64,000 bases of DNA. It comes from Symsagittifera roscoffensis (Eukaryota; Xenacoelomorpha; Acoela; Convolutidae). Under the pieces are notes generated by a model, which saw nothing but the letters and a program-made list of their open reading frames with translations, did not search any database and was not told where the DNA came from. The position numbers and the translations under genes were made by a program. This document shows positions 28,115 to 39,858 of this stretch, in pieces (the stretch's first letter is position 1; each line of letters begins with the position of its first letter). The stretch spans positions 55,889,889-55,953,888 of the forward strand of contig NC_087067.1 of the NCBI RefSeq assembly GCF_963678635.1, in the 5' to 3' direction.

Positions 28115-30190
28115 AGACGCTCCGGAGGGTTACCTCGGAGGGTACCTCAATCACTCAAGTTACTCAGGAGGGTATCTTAATCACCCAAGTTACTTCGGAG
28201 GGTCCCCCTAAATTTACTAAGGAGGGTCAATAAGATGCTTAATACGCTCCGGAGGGTCACTTCGGAGGGTACCTCCAAAATTTTCCAAATTTTCCGATCT
28301 CACTTGGAAGGTTCTCCTACTAGCTTCAAAAAGCGTCAAAATAAACTAAGGGTTCTAGGGGGAGCTGTTTCAACTTCTTAGGGTGATCTCGTGGAAATTT
28401 TCCACTAAGGAGGGTTGTTAAAGGGTTTAGCTGACTCCGGAGGGTCACTTCGGAGGGTTCCCCCAAAATCAAGAAAAAGGGTTAAATCACCGCAGTAAAG
28501 CCTCTGAAAGCGGTCTACCTGACTTAAAACTAGGTTGGCTGACACGGTCAACCTTCCCAGTTGAATAAAAAGATGTTTTGATAAAATTTTCTGCCGCTCG
28601 GAGGGTTGCCCGTTACTTGGACCCTCCGAACCAACAAATTCTAAAAAAAATTTTCTTTTCCGAAATAATCAACCCAAAAACGGTTGAGATTCGGAGAAGT
28701 GGTCAAAAACGTCGACTTATGGTACCAAAAGTATCCCGATCGGATAGCTAGTCTTTGAGAAATCGCCAAAAACGCGTTCGTCAAAATGGCCTTTTTTCAC
28801 CACCTATATAGGTTCTGAAAGACTTTTTCCGCAATTCCGGTCGAAAGTGCCTAAAAATACTTGAAATGAGCGTAGCAGCCCTGTACGGCACTGGAATAAT
28901 GCAAAAAACCGGACCAAAATTGGTTTAGAAACGAAAATTTGGCCAAAAACTATCAAATTTGGACCCTCCGATTCCTTCCTTTTCCAAACCTTAAGTCGTT
29001 AGCTCTATCCACGGAGCTACTCGGAGGGTTACCCAAAAATTTCTCTAGTAACCTAGCACGTTATGCTAGCACGCTCCTAACGCAAAAAATTTTATTGCTC
29101 TAACTCTAAAAACTCAAAAACTCGATCCCCAAAACAGATTGACAAAATACAGAAAATTATCAAAATTTTGATCGAAAAATTTTCGTTTTTCTAACTTCTA
29201 CTGAGTCTTTGCTCACGCGGTTTCTTTAATAAAGGGGATCGAACTACGTAGCTACTCTCTATATAAAAGCTTTTTGTCTATCGGAAAAGCTCGGATATCC
29301 GAAAATTTGGGGTCTACAATTTGGTCGAAAATTGGTAATTTTCGACAAAAAATGGGTATTTCTTGGGTCTAAATAGGAGATAAGTAACATATAATAAGGA
29401 TAATAATCTATTAATAATCTAGTCGTTAATGAATAGTACTATACCCTCCTTTGCACCAAAATATCCGAATTAAGACCCTTAACTCGGAAATTTGTAATCG
29501 ATGGAGGGTACAATCGGACCGCGCCAATCGTGCCCCCCACCACTTAAGTTTTAAAGAATTAGTACCCGAACGATACTGAAATTGCTTCAACGATACCCAA
29601 CAGTCGTTGCGGATGTTGTCCTTGATGTCCCTGTTGAGTGTGGAACACGTTGATCAGCTTGCCACTCTACCCTCCGGCCACCGGCAAAATTACCAATAAC
29701 GTGCTTAAACACTCAAATTACACTCGAGGGAGGGTATCCAACCCTTCACCAAAACACACAATCTTTCTATCAGAAACGATATAAATCAATCTGAAACAAC
29801 AACATATAGGAAGGTCAGATCACATCTCGTCCGGAAATAACATATAAATTGTCACTTTATGTTTTTTACTGTTTTTGGTCTTTTTTGGATTTTTTACTGT
29901 TTTTTGTACTTTTTGTTTTTAAATAATTTTATTTTTTGGCTTTTTCTTGGTTATACACTATTTTTGTTTGGTTTTACGCTTTCTCTTTAATTGTTTTTGG
30001 TCCTGGGACCTCAGGACAAGCGGGCTCTAGATTTCCCTCCTAACCCTCCGGCCCCCGGAATTTTCGGTGTTAACTAAGTTAAAAAGCTAAATTGCACTAG
30101 ACGGAGGGTACGCACCTTCCCCCTAGTACAATAACGGTCATTAAGGCCTCTAACTCGGGCATACGCCCGGAGCGGAGGGTTCGTCGCTGA
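28115..30190 (-). repeat. Cluster of GGAGGGT motifs in the leader
   Basis: At least 16 copies of GGAGGGT (often CGGAGGGT followed by TACC or CACTT) on the plus strand and about five in inverse orientation. Element RNA would therefore carry many ACCCTCC(G) motifs. Opposed copies make hairpins, for example CGGAGGGT with ACCCTCCG at about 28595-28628. Confidence 0.8.
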
Positions 30191-30227
30191 AACGCTTGCT
30201 GATCATGATGGTTTCATGCCTTTAACA

Positions 30228-30246
30228 GGCCCACCCAGGAGCGCCA
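30228..30246 (-). promoter_or_regulatory. Candidate primer binding site
   Basis: In element sense TGGCGCTCCTGGGTGGGCC starts 12 nt after the 5' LTR. TGG at the 5' end matches the CCA of tRNAs, as expected for minus-strand priming. I could not assign a tRNA, and the 12-nt gap is longer than usual. Confidence 0.4.
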
Positions 30247-30258
30247 TAAAAACGCCTA

Positions 30259-31142
30259 TGTAACATTCGCCCAAATATCACACAGCGACGGAGCGTAGAA
30301 AAAGTACCTATCAACGACTGGCAGGCGTCAGTTACCTTAATTCTACTCGTTTTTTACCGTCTCGACCTTGCCAGTTGATTTTCTGGTCTGTTTAGGGCAA
30401 AGTAAAAAGTTACCATTTTTAGGCCATCAGTCAAACGACTTTTGATCAGCTTTCGTTTGCATGCGAACACAACCACATAGCTGAGTCTCGGATCCTCAGA
30501 CTACGTGATTGTCATTAAAAACACGGCTCGAACAACCTATTTTATTATGTTTTTGTGTGACAGTTTTATATTAAATCCATTGGAGATGGATTGACCCTTT
30601 CCTTTTTCTATCTACTCATGCTCTGAAATATTAAATAATAACGGTGTTAATTAAGATCTAGGACATTACAGCAGCTGTTATAGTCAGTTTTCACAGTCCC
30701 TTCACATATAACAGTCTCTGGGGGACCAAGCCTCCGCTCCCGTGATTTTCTTGAGATAACACTCTTATCTCCTATATTTCGTGTCCCGGGAGGGTTCCGT
30801 GGTATTTCTCTTCCCCCCACTGAAGCCTCCGTCTCCACAAATATCTGTCGCTAAGGTCCTTATCGTGTGTTCTTGCCACGATAAGAGGCTCCGTGTTTTT
30901 CTGTCTCTGATACAACTGTTCTTCACAATCTATATCGTGGTTCTGATTTTCGTCTTTTTTATTCAAAATGGCCGTCTTTTTTCTATTTCTCAGAAATGTT
31001 CTTCTTCCGATCGAAATTTTAAAAATAAAAATTCTAGAACATTCTGACCCTCCGTCGCAACACTTTTCTGTTCATAAGGCCTTTAGTCACTCTTTTTTCT
31101 GTCGCGGGAAGGTTGTGCTGTGTCATCCGGCAGAATGGCACA
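30259..31142 (-). repeat. 5' LTR (884 bp)
   Basis: Same length as the LTR at 2982-3865 and 3 differences by eye. It should contain the promoter and RNA start of the element. I did not identify a certain TATA box or polyadenylation signal. It is followed outside by GATGC. Confidence 0.95.
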
Positions 31143-34100
31143 GATGCTTTCATCGAGCAGGCTCGTTGAAATTCAAACAAAGCTGTTGAAATTAAATTAG
31201 AAAAAAGCAATTACAAATGATTGAAAAATCCGAAATAGGCGCGTTGAAATTGAAGGTTTATATTGCGAACAGTCTGAATGAATTGAAACTAATCTATGAT
31301 CAGGAATGTTGAATTAAAAGCAAAATAATTTAAAAACGACAAGTTTTAGACCAAACTATGAACTTAGACAATAAATGACCATAGTTGAAGTTATGAATGA
31401 TTTTGTAACCAGTTTAAAACTAGTATTTATAACCAATTATGTTCTTAGTAAAACTATCTCTATAAAATATATACAGATATAATAAAACCACTAATAAAAA
31501 ATTTATGAACCTAATCGCTCGCGCATTAACAAACACCAGAGCTTACGAGCCCTTTTGCATTCAATTTAACCTCTTTGCACTAACATTTCACTTCCTTACA
31601 CCAAAGGAAAGAGACATTCACAACCAACACAAACACTTTTTATAAATTCAGACAAAAACTTAATATCACCAACTCACCAGCCCATAACCCACAGCATCGT
31701 TTTTTGTTTATTATCTCAAAGTACACATCACCATTTTTCATAAATTTCACATATTGCATTAAATCTATTTAATTACATGCATCCTCCGTAATTATGTTCC
31801 CATCAGACAAAGTACTTATTTCTGCCCACTGACTAACACTTTACCAGTCGACGACGCCCGTCCCATAATAATTGCCCACGAACATATACAGCCCAATGAA
31901 ACCACACTAATCGAACACATTTACAATACTAAACTTATCATAAGCTAAATAACTGATTCAGAACATAAATCATGAGTTTTAAACGCTTGCCGAAAACTAA
32001 ACACCCTCAGAGCACTTGAATTTTTTTGGCCTCTGCTTCGCACTAAAAACGTAATTCGCATGCTTGCAAAGCTTCCAGTAACATCGGACACAATCAAGAT
32101 TAACTTCCCCTATGGATTTTTCCGCGATACTGAACCCTCGTAAATATGAATTTTATTACTAACACTAACATATAAAACATGATACTCACCATTATTACAT
32201 TTGTTTTTCACAACTCTTTTTTAGATTTCACCAGTCACTCATCTAAAAGATTAAAACCCAAGTAAAAAAATCCCAAACCATTTTTTACAAAGTTTCAATT
32301 TTAATCTAGCAATAAAAATGGATTATTCAAGTGCAGTAAACTTCATAACAATTGCAAGAAATTGATGATTCTGTGGTAAAATAATAAAAAGATGATGTAG
32401 TAAATTAATAAGATGTAAATTATTTATTAGAAACTAATTTTTTTTATTTTGCTTCTTTTATAACTAAATATTTGTCCTTTACTCGACCACAGTTTTTACA
32501 CACTATCCACCAAACTCGCATAAATCCCCCAACTTAGCTTTGTTTAATGTTTGAATTTCAAGCTTCAGCAATAACTGATAGCAAATACAATTTGTTTTCA
32601 CGCGTTTCAAATTTTCCTTTACCAGGTTGGACGGAATTATGAGCAAGCTTAAACTGAACAACGCAGCCTACTAACACAACAAAAACAACACATGCAATAA
32701 AAAGTCTTACGGTACTCAGACCAGATGAAACCCAGATTAAAACTGGACAAATTATTCCATTGAAACCCACTATCATGTTTATTGAAATCACTTAAAACAC
32801 CAAAAACTTAAAAAAAACCCAAAACATAACAATCTGTTTTTGATGCAAGGATAAAATCAAAACAAAAAAAACACCTGATAAAAGAGAACAAAAAGTTGAA
32901 CACAAAAAGAGATTCTGCTCAAAGAGACGGTAATATCATGCTCCATCACCTGGCTTCGCCACCCAATGTCTTGAACATGCTCTATAGCTGGCTTAACTCA
33001 CCGCGCTACAACGACGCTGACACGCACTGAACTTTTGAATTTTTGACGAGAGTTGCTCTAGAGTGATCGACTTTTTAAAGTAACCAAAACTATAAAAAAC
33101 GCTTTTGCGAAAACAACTAACGAAAATCATAACTAAAACTTAATTCACCTACAAAATATAGATTTTTTATGCAAGTAAAAATATTTCTAAGAGCAAACGG
33201 AACGAGCAGCAAAGGAAGATGTAAACTCGATTACACTACAACTATAAAATGGCAAATCTATTAGGTTTGTTGCCGTAGTCACTGCCCTCAAAGGATTTAC
33301 AGTATGGACCCAACATCGCAGCAAAGGAAAACCATTGAAACAGACCAATGGCCAACTCGATGTTGATCTCATATACAGATCCTAGTCACTTGGCACTTCA
33401 CATAGAAAGGCCAAATGTCATCTTGCATGTAGTCTCGCTCTTGCTTAACGAAATCAACACATCGTTGCATCAATCTGAAATCTTGACACAATCACTCAAG
33501 GCGATCTAGGATAAACGAGACACACTTTTGGAACAACTGTTCTTGTTCTCTCTACGAAGACAACTACATCTCTCCTTTCTTCACGCAGTCACTGCTTCAG
33601 AAGAAAACTATTCCAAAAACCAAGAAAACTCTCCATGCCTCACTATAAAAAACATTTTGAAAACTAAAAACTCTCTAAAACCAGGATGGTTGGAACCAGT
33701 TTGAAACTAGTGTTTATAACCAACTTTTTTATTGACAAAACTATCTCTATAAAATATAAAGAGGTATAAAAAAACCACTAATAAGAAAATTGATAACATA
33801 ATCGCTCGCGCACTAATAAACACTAAAGCGTACGAGCCGTTTTTCAATAAATTTAACCTTTTTGCACTATCATTTCGATTCCTTAAACCAAAGGCAGAAG
33901 ACATTCACTGCTCACACAAAATCATGCCAAAGACAAAACTAACCCACACAAACACGTTTTATAAAGTTATACAAAAACATTATATAATCATCTCTTTAAA
34001 TTACTATTAAATAACCAATCATAGTCCATAACTAACACTGACAATTATTTGTAGTGCTGAAACTACTTGTAGTTTCAGCAATAAAAAAAATTTAAAAAAA

Positions 34101-34417
34101 ATGAAAATCTGAAGACAGTTGGTCTCCTTTGGAACAAGTTCAATATATCTAACCCGCAAAGACCTTTATACACTAGATCTATTGAGACTAGGAGAGTAAG
34201 ATTAAGATTGGTATTAGACTAAGAAGTTGCACGAATCTATCCGGCCGAAAATAAGATAGTGTAACGAGCAGACAGTGTACCTTATCTGAAATTGTTTTAT
34301 GAGTGACCACTCTAAGTGAAAACCCAACTTTCTAAAGCGCTTCATTGAATTGAGATCTTTTATGGGTCAAGACAACTTCAAACAAAAAGGGTTGTGCTAA
34401 TTTTGCTATTTTGTTAG
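31143..34417. other. AT-rich host sequence with a diverged direct repeat
   Basis: No gene that I can prove. Segments 31408-31650 and 33688-33985 are diverged direct copies (CTATCTCTATAAAATATA, AATCGCTCGCGCA.TAA). On the minus strand, pieces around 33240-33372 (ELAIGLFQWFSFAAMLGPY, then a GTAAAT donor) and 32713-32770 (GFNGIICPVLIWVSSGLST, then a GTAAGA donor) look like exons of a membrane protein, but this rests on composition and splice-like borders only. Confidence 0.35.
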
Positions 34418-35252
34418 AAGTGGCGGCGAGGAGCAGCGAAGTGTTAAGAGGACCTCAGAGTAGTAGTCTTGTCGAAGACATCAACGGGAACACGTTCAAG
34501 AAAGTGCTGATTGTGGGCAAGACAGGGACAGGCAAAAGTAGCCTGTGTAATGTGGTGGCAGGCAAAGCCCACGACGCAGACCTGTTCCCAGTTTCCGCAG
34601 AGGCACAAGGGTGTACCGGCACAACCACCTTTGGCAACGTCTTTTTTAATGGAAACAAGGAGACGCCTGTATCCCTAATTGATACAGTGGGCTTCGACGA
34701 CCCCGAAAGGGATGCGGACGCCACCATCATCTCGGACCTCGTGATCAAACTAAGAACCAAATGCGATTTTGTGAACCTATTTGTAATAGCTGTTAATGGG
34801 CAAGAGCCTCGGCTAGATGGAAGCCTCGTCGGAATGATTCGGGTTTTTGAAGGCATGTTTGGTGCGAAGTTTTGGTCGCAAGCTGTGATAGTTTTTACTC
34901 GGCTACCAATGGATTCACGAAGTATCGAATCACGAAAACGAATCACCAAACAAACCGACGCTCAATTGGCGGCCAAATACATAAGGTCCGTGCTGGATAA
35001 GTTTCCCAGAGGGAAGGGACTCAAATACCACATAGTAGACTCGTGCAGAGACACTAGTAATCGGGAGGAGGAGGAGGCCTTCCAGAAGGGAATGCAGGAG
35101 CTGTGGAAGATGGTGGAAGAGGCGCCACCCTTGAACACAGAAGATGTGAAGAAGGTGGAGACAGAGTCGAGGAAACTGAAACGGGAAATAGAAGAGAAGG
35201 AAAAGCAGCTGGCAGAAATGGAGCAGCAGAGAAGAGAGGAGGAAGAACGCAG
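34418..35252 (+). pseudogene. AIG1/GIMAP-type GTPase gene, GTPase exon
   Basis: The exon follows a good acceptor (TTTTGCTATTTTGTTAG) and ends at CGCAG|GTGAAG. It starts in phase 1, so an upstream exon is expected. The GTPase has the P-loop VGKTGTGKSS, a Thr-rich switch (GCTGTTTFG), the G3 DTVGFDD, and a G4-like TRLPMD, as in the AIG1 (avrRpt2-induced gene/GIMAP) family. The region after about codon 230 becomes a charged coiled coil. Family members are membrane-associated GTPases linked to immunity in plants and vertebrates and expanded in several invertebrates. This exon is intact. The gene is called a pseudogene only because later exons carry stops. Confidence 0.8.
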
Positions 35253-36182
35253 GTGAAGCGCATGTTTCTTCGTTGAAAAGTTTGATTTTGAATACTTCTG
35301 AAAACTAACAAAAGGACCGAGGATCAAATACCTGAGTTTGGGGTCAGTCCTTTGGTAGTTTCATAATAAAGATTGTTTAGTAATCACTTTTTCCATGTGC
35401 TATTCAACTTATTTCCCTCAATTCAGTTCGGATTGATTTAGTTTGCCGCTTACGCTTTAAAGACTCTAGGGCAAACATCCGCCATGCCACACAATTAGTG
35501 TAATAATTAATCAGGAGAGCCGTACATAACCGATACATTTAAGGTTGTTTAGAAAAAGTTAAAAAAAGCTCACGATCTATCTTGATATTATCAAAAAGTA
35601 TTATAATTTTTATTGTTGTCTTACACTGTACTAATATCTCACTAATCTGCTAATCTAATCTGCTAATGACAAAGACAGAACTAGAAAAAACAATTGTATT
35701 CTGTATAAATTACAAGCATTAAATTTTAAAATAAGATTTAGAACGCTACAATTCTTAAAACACATCACACCAAACCCATTAAATTTATAAAATTAAATCA
35801 AACTGTTTTATAACAAGATCAAGCGAATATACAAAAAAAAAATTTTCATCCTTCTGTTTTGTTGTCTCAACTCTTCTACGTCTCTAAAAAGCTCGGCTGA
35901 GCTCTTTAAGCTGCGTGTGTATTAAATCACGAATATTTCGATTGTTTTCTTGGCATTAAATCAGCTTCAGCGGCTTCATCTTCTATATATGAACATTTCA
36001 AATACAGGCGCATTCAAATCTATTACATTATCTTCATCACTGCTTTCCTCAGCAGTACGATTTAATCCGGGATCAGGGGGGTTTAAAAAAATCAGCCTCA
36101 TCATCAGAGGTGTAATACTAAGCTGAATCACTACAATCCTCATTGCTGTTTGTGTCTAATAATTCGAAAACTTCGCTTTCTT

Positions 36183-37014
36183 TTAAACGAAACAAATCGT
36201 GGTCTGTGTCGGTTGGGCAGGAATTTTCACGTTCAGTTTTAAAATCTGTTTGGTTACAAGAATCTTCTTGGCACTTTTTGTATAGTTTGATTTTGGTCCG
36301 GTTCTGAAATGACTGAAAGCCAAAGATTTAATTTCGTCATTATCATAGAATCGTTTGTTATCGAAAGCTAATAATGCTATCTTGTTGACATCATCGATGG
36401 ATAAAAAATGATTCCTGCTTACGAATATTTTCATAGATTCTTTTATTGATGTACCCTCTAACAGCACTGATTTATATTTTTCATGATGAAGAGTACTTTT
36501 AACGCTTTCATTTACACCTTTCGCACTTTGTTTTGTATTGAATGAGTCTCCTTCTATAAATGCAATGGAATAAGCCTTAGATTTCAAAAAAACTGCTTCT
36601 GAAACAACATTTTTTTTTCAGCTCATTTGTCAATTTTAGAGGAACTTTTTTGTTATTTTTGCTGTATAGGAAATGATTTTCTGGATAAGAACTAAAATCC
36701 ATTAAGTTCTTCATTTGTTCTAGGTCTTCATAAACATCTTCAGTTTGAATTTCATAAAAAAGCGAATCCGTGTCCTTGTATAAAACTCTTGCGTTTTTTC
36801 CATGTCTTGGAACAATCTGCTCGAAATGAAACATGTACAACTGTAGTTTTGAAACATCCAAGACAGCTGCACCCAGATACATAGGCTTGTTCCAACAAAT
36901 AGTCTTTTTGAGCAATGTAACTGCCACCATGTCATCTTTAAAAATTTTAAATATATTAAAATTGAACCTGTTGCAGTATGACTTTGCTTGCTCTTCGTTG
37001 CTTACCATTACCAT
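36183..37014 (-). pseudogene. Protein-primed DNA polymerase B (Polinton type), C-terminal remnant
   Basis: Two overlapping frames make up the C-terminal part of the polymerase. The first (36577-37014) has the KKTICWNKPMYLGAAVLDVSK block, the catalytic YKDTDS motif C and the DFSSYPENHFLYS block. The second (36183-36587), in another frame, continues with a KGV..H..Y..LL block and NKIALLAFDNKRF. These are typical of Maverick/Polinton pPolB. A frameshift separates them near 36580. The N-terminal exonuclease and first palm motifs are missing, so this copy cannot be functional. Confidence 0.8.
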
Positions 37015-38560
37015 TTTTTTTTGCGAAATATAACGTTCAACTTAGTCACTTTAATCCAAGTGGATGATGACATAGGTGTTTAAGAAAGAATTGAAGTTAA
37101 ATGTATCTACTTGAAGTGAATTGGTCAAACCACCAATTATTGGTAATGGTTTCCTCAACAGGACTGACTACTATAACCAAAAAGGTAAACAAGATTGTGA
37201 ATAAACCGCTATTTACCGCTTTCAACCCATGATTGCGGTTAAATAATAAATAAGAGCCCAACCCTAAATTAAGATTCATTTCTGAATTTTGCTTTCAACT
37301 TGAACAGTTCTTGATTGAAACAAACAAAAAATGAATCTTTATTTCAATTTTGAATATCAAAAACTCAGAAAACGAAACAATGCCTCACTCTTCAGCAATT
37401 GCTTCCAAAAATGGAACAAAAATCATCGAAGTATTTTTTTATGAACTAAGATTTTCAAATTCTGAAGTCTAGAAAGTGCTCAGCAGCAGGGATCCAAAAA
37501 TTGAGAGCTTTCCCCGGAAAGCTCTCCCTGATAAAATTATCTTTTTCTACTAGCTCTGTGGAAATTACAAACTTGTATCCGATAACTTAAAAATTCATTC
37601 GATGAGAGTAAAGGTTCAACGGATAACTTCTTGTGAAATTTTAAGATTAAAAGTTTGAATTTCATAAAAAAGCGAATCCGTGTCCTTGTATAAAACTCTT
37701 GCGTTTTTTCCATGTCTTGGAGCAATCTGCTCGAAATGAAACTTGTACAACTGTAGTTTTGAAACATCCAAGACAGCTGCACCCAGATACGTAGGCTTGT
37801 TCCAACAAATAGTCTTTTTGAGCAATGTAACTGCCACCATGTCATCTTTAAAAATTTTAAATATATTAAAATTGAACCTGTTGCAGTATGACTTTGCTTG
37901 CTCTTCGTTGCTTACCATTACCATTTTTTTTGCGAAATATAACGTTCAACTTAGTCACTTTAATCCAAGTGGATGATGACATAGGTGTTTTAGAAAGAAT
38001 TGAAGTTAAATGTATCTACTTGAAGTGAATTGGTCAAACCACCAATTATTGGTAATGGTTTCCTCAACAGGACTGACTACTATAACCAAAAAGGTAAACA
38101 AGATTGTGAATAAACCGCTATTTACCGCTTTCAACCCATGATTGCGGTTAAATAATAAATAAGATTCCAACCCTAAATTAGGATTCATTTCTGAAATTTG
38201 CTTTCAACTTTAACAGTTCTTGATTGAAACAAACAAAAAATGAATCTTCATTTCAATTTTGAATATATCAAAAACTCAGAAAACGAAACAATGCCTCACT
38301 CTTCAGCAATTGCTTCCAAAAATGGAACAAAAATCATCGAAGTATTTTTTTATGAACTAAGAGTTTCAAATTCTGAAGTCTAGAAACTGCTCAGCAGCAG
38401 GGATCCAAAAATTGAGAGCTTTCCCCGGAAAGCTCTCCTTGATAAAATTATCGTTTTCTACTAGCTCTGTGGAAATTACAAACTTGTATCCGATAACTTA
38501 AAAATTCATTCGATGAGAGTAAAGGTTCAACGGATAACTTCTTGTTAAATTTTAAGATTA
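36735..38560. repeat. Tandem duplication of about 0.91 kb inside the Polinton-type element
   Basis: 36735-37650 and 37651-38560 are direct copies, closely similar with small indels. Each contains the motif C part of pPolB and the same non-coding tail ending AACTTCTTGT(G/T)AAATT. Confidence 0.9.
37650..37924 (-). pseudogene. Second copy of the pPolB motif C fragment
   Basis: Duplicate of 36735-37014. It keeps the KNARVLYKDTDSLFYEIQ-type segment and the upstream KKTICWNKP block, then runs into unrelated sequence at the repeat junction. It is only about 90 residues long and not a gene by itself. Confidence 0.75.
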
Positions 38561-39858
38561 CCAATCATTTGGCTTAAATGGCGTTTAAAATTTACCCAGA
38601 CTAACATGAGCATAGAAAATAAACAAAAATTTGTCAAGTTTTGCAGCCCAGATGTTTCAGCACTTAAAATCACCCTTTCTTTCCTTGTTTCTTGACCGAC
38701 ACTTGCAATGATTTGTTTGAGACTAAGTTTGTTTCGGTTTTGCCCTTCTGCAGTCTGAGGAAATCTGCTTGTTGTTTTGGTCTCTTGCATTTTGGGGGTA
38801 TAAACGAACTTGGAATGGATTCAGTAGCTTACTTTGGCTTTAGTAGCGGCTTTCTTTGATTTGGAAACAGAAATTATTTGCACTGGTAAATTTATAGGTA
38901 TTTCCTTGTTTATAACTGATACCGTTCTCTGAGGCGCTTTGTTTTTTTTGACAGGAAGAGAAATATAAATCCGTGGTATATCGAAGTAGTTTTAATTATG
39001 TTATCAAGTTTTATAGCCTTTGCAAAAACTTAGTTTAAATTTTACCAACTGATCAGATTACACTACTGTATGAAAATGAAAAAATAGAAAATCAGAGTCT
39101 TTTCCAATCAGATTAGTTTTCAAATTAAATCACACAATGACGCGTTATGACGTATCTATCTGCATTGAATTTCAACCAATAAAAAACTATCGTTTTGCGG
39201 CATGATTATGAAATTAATAGTTGCATCGAAATCTGTCCTATTAAAAACCGTCGTTTGGCGGCATGATTACAAATTTTTAACTCTCGCGTAAACGTATTTG
39301 ATCATGTCTGAACAAGTTTTTTTCCGCGCGCGAATTGGCACAATCTTAAATGTACCGGTTATTTACGGCTCTCCTGATTAATTGTTACACTACTCACACT
39401 TACTAACTTATAACATAGTAACTTGACGTCTCCCAATTTGGAGGCAATAACCAGCTCAAACTTTTGTATATAGTTGCCCTCTGTTGGCAAGCTTGAAACT
39501 ATGGATCTTACTATTAATTTGATCAAAACAGCATTTTTTGAAAATCAGTTCCTCATAACTTAGCAAAAATTGATGAAATGTGATGCCCTGGAAATCAACT
39601 TCTGCCAAAATGTGTAAGAACACTTGGTCAAAAGCTTCATAAAGGACAAATTTTTTCTGTATAAAAAATGACCCGAGCACAAGGATTGTGTTTTAATGAG
39701 CTTTGACTGAAATTTAAACAAGTAGTCGCGATTTTCTGCCTTTGATTTTGCAGGATACAAATAAGATTCTCTGCCTCTTTTTGCACTGTCATTTCCACGA
39801 GGGAAACTGTTTCAGACAACAGGAGTTGAGTGAGATGGAATGACAATTCTCGCAGCAG

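Larger units (their letters stand above)
27123..30227 (-). other. 3.1-kb leader between 5' LTR and gag
   Basis: No credible coding region. It holds two structured RNA units near gag (27547-27895) and a cluster of GGAGGGT motifs (28115-30190). Runs of A and T are frequent. A leader this long is unusual. Packaging, dimerisation or internal ribosome entry are possible roles, not shown. Confidence 0.7.
2982..31142 (-). mobile_element. Giant Ty3/gypsy-type LTR retrotransposon, 28.2 kb
   Basis: Two direct 884-bp repeats bound 28,161 bp, with all major open frames on the minus strand. Sense order is 5' LTR (30259-31142), leader, gag, protease, RT, RNase H, integrase, macrodomain, a separate SGNH-containing ORF2, polypurine tract, 3' LTR (2982-3865). 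RT-RNase H-integrase order, the D35E integrase with a GPF motif, and CX2CX4HX4C gag knuckles place it in Ty3/gypsy. Typical members are 5-10 kb. The excess comes from a 3.1-kb leader, spacers in pol, and about 12.6 kb of ORF2. The element looks richer in GC than the flanks. It is young, with 3 LTR differences by eye, but this copy carries an ochre codon within RT and other in-frame stops, so it may be unable to move by itself. Confidence 0.95.
35496..39392 (-). mobile_element. 3.9-kb Maverick/Polinton-derived element with terminal inverted repeats
   Basis: The termini are 52-bp inverted repeats (35496-35547 and 39341-39392) matching at about 48 of 52 positions and starting TAGTGTAA. Inside, on the minus strand, lie pieces of a protein-primed family B DNA polymerase. 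Polintons are usually 15-20 kb and encode integrase, capsid and protease as well. None of these is seen, so this is a deletion derivative or a related small element. The adjoining host bases do not show an obvious 6-bp duplication. Confidence 0.65.
35253..39858 (+). other. Intron of the AIG1-type gene
   Basis: Runs from GTGAAG to TCGCAGCAG. The exon phases fit: AG + A gives Arg, so the peptide reads ..EEERR-KETLKRK. All but about 700 bases is an inserted element with terminal inverted repeats (35496-39392). Confidence 0.65.
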
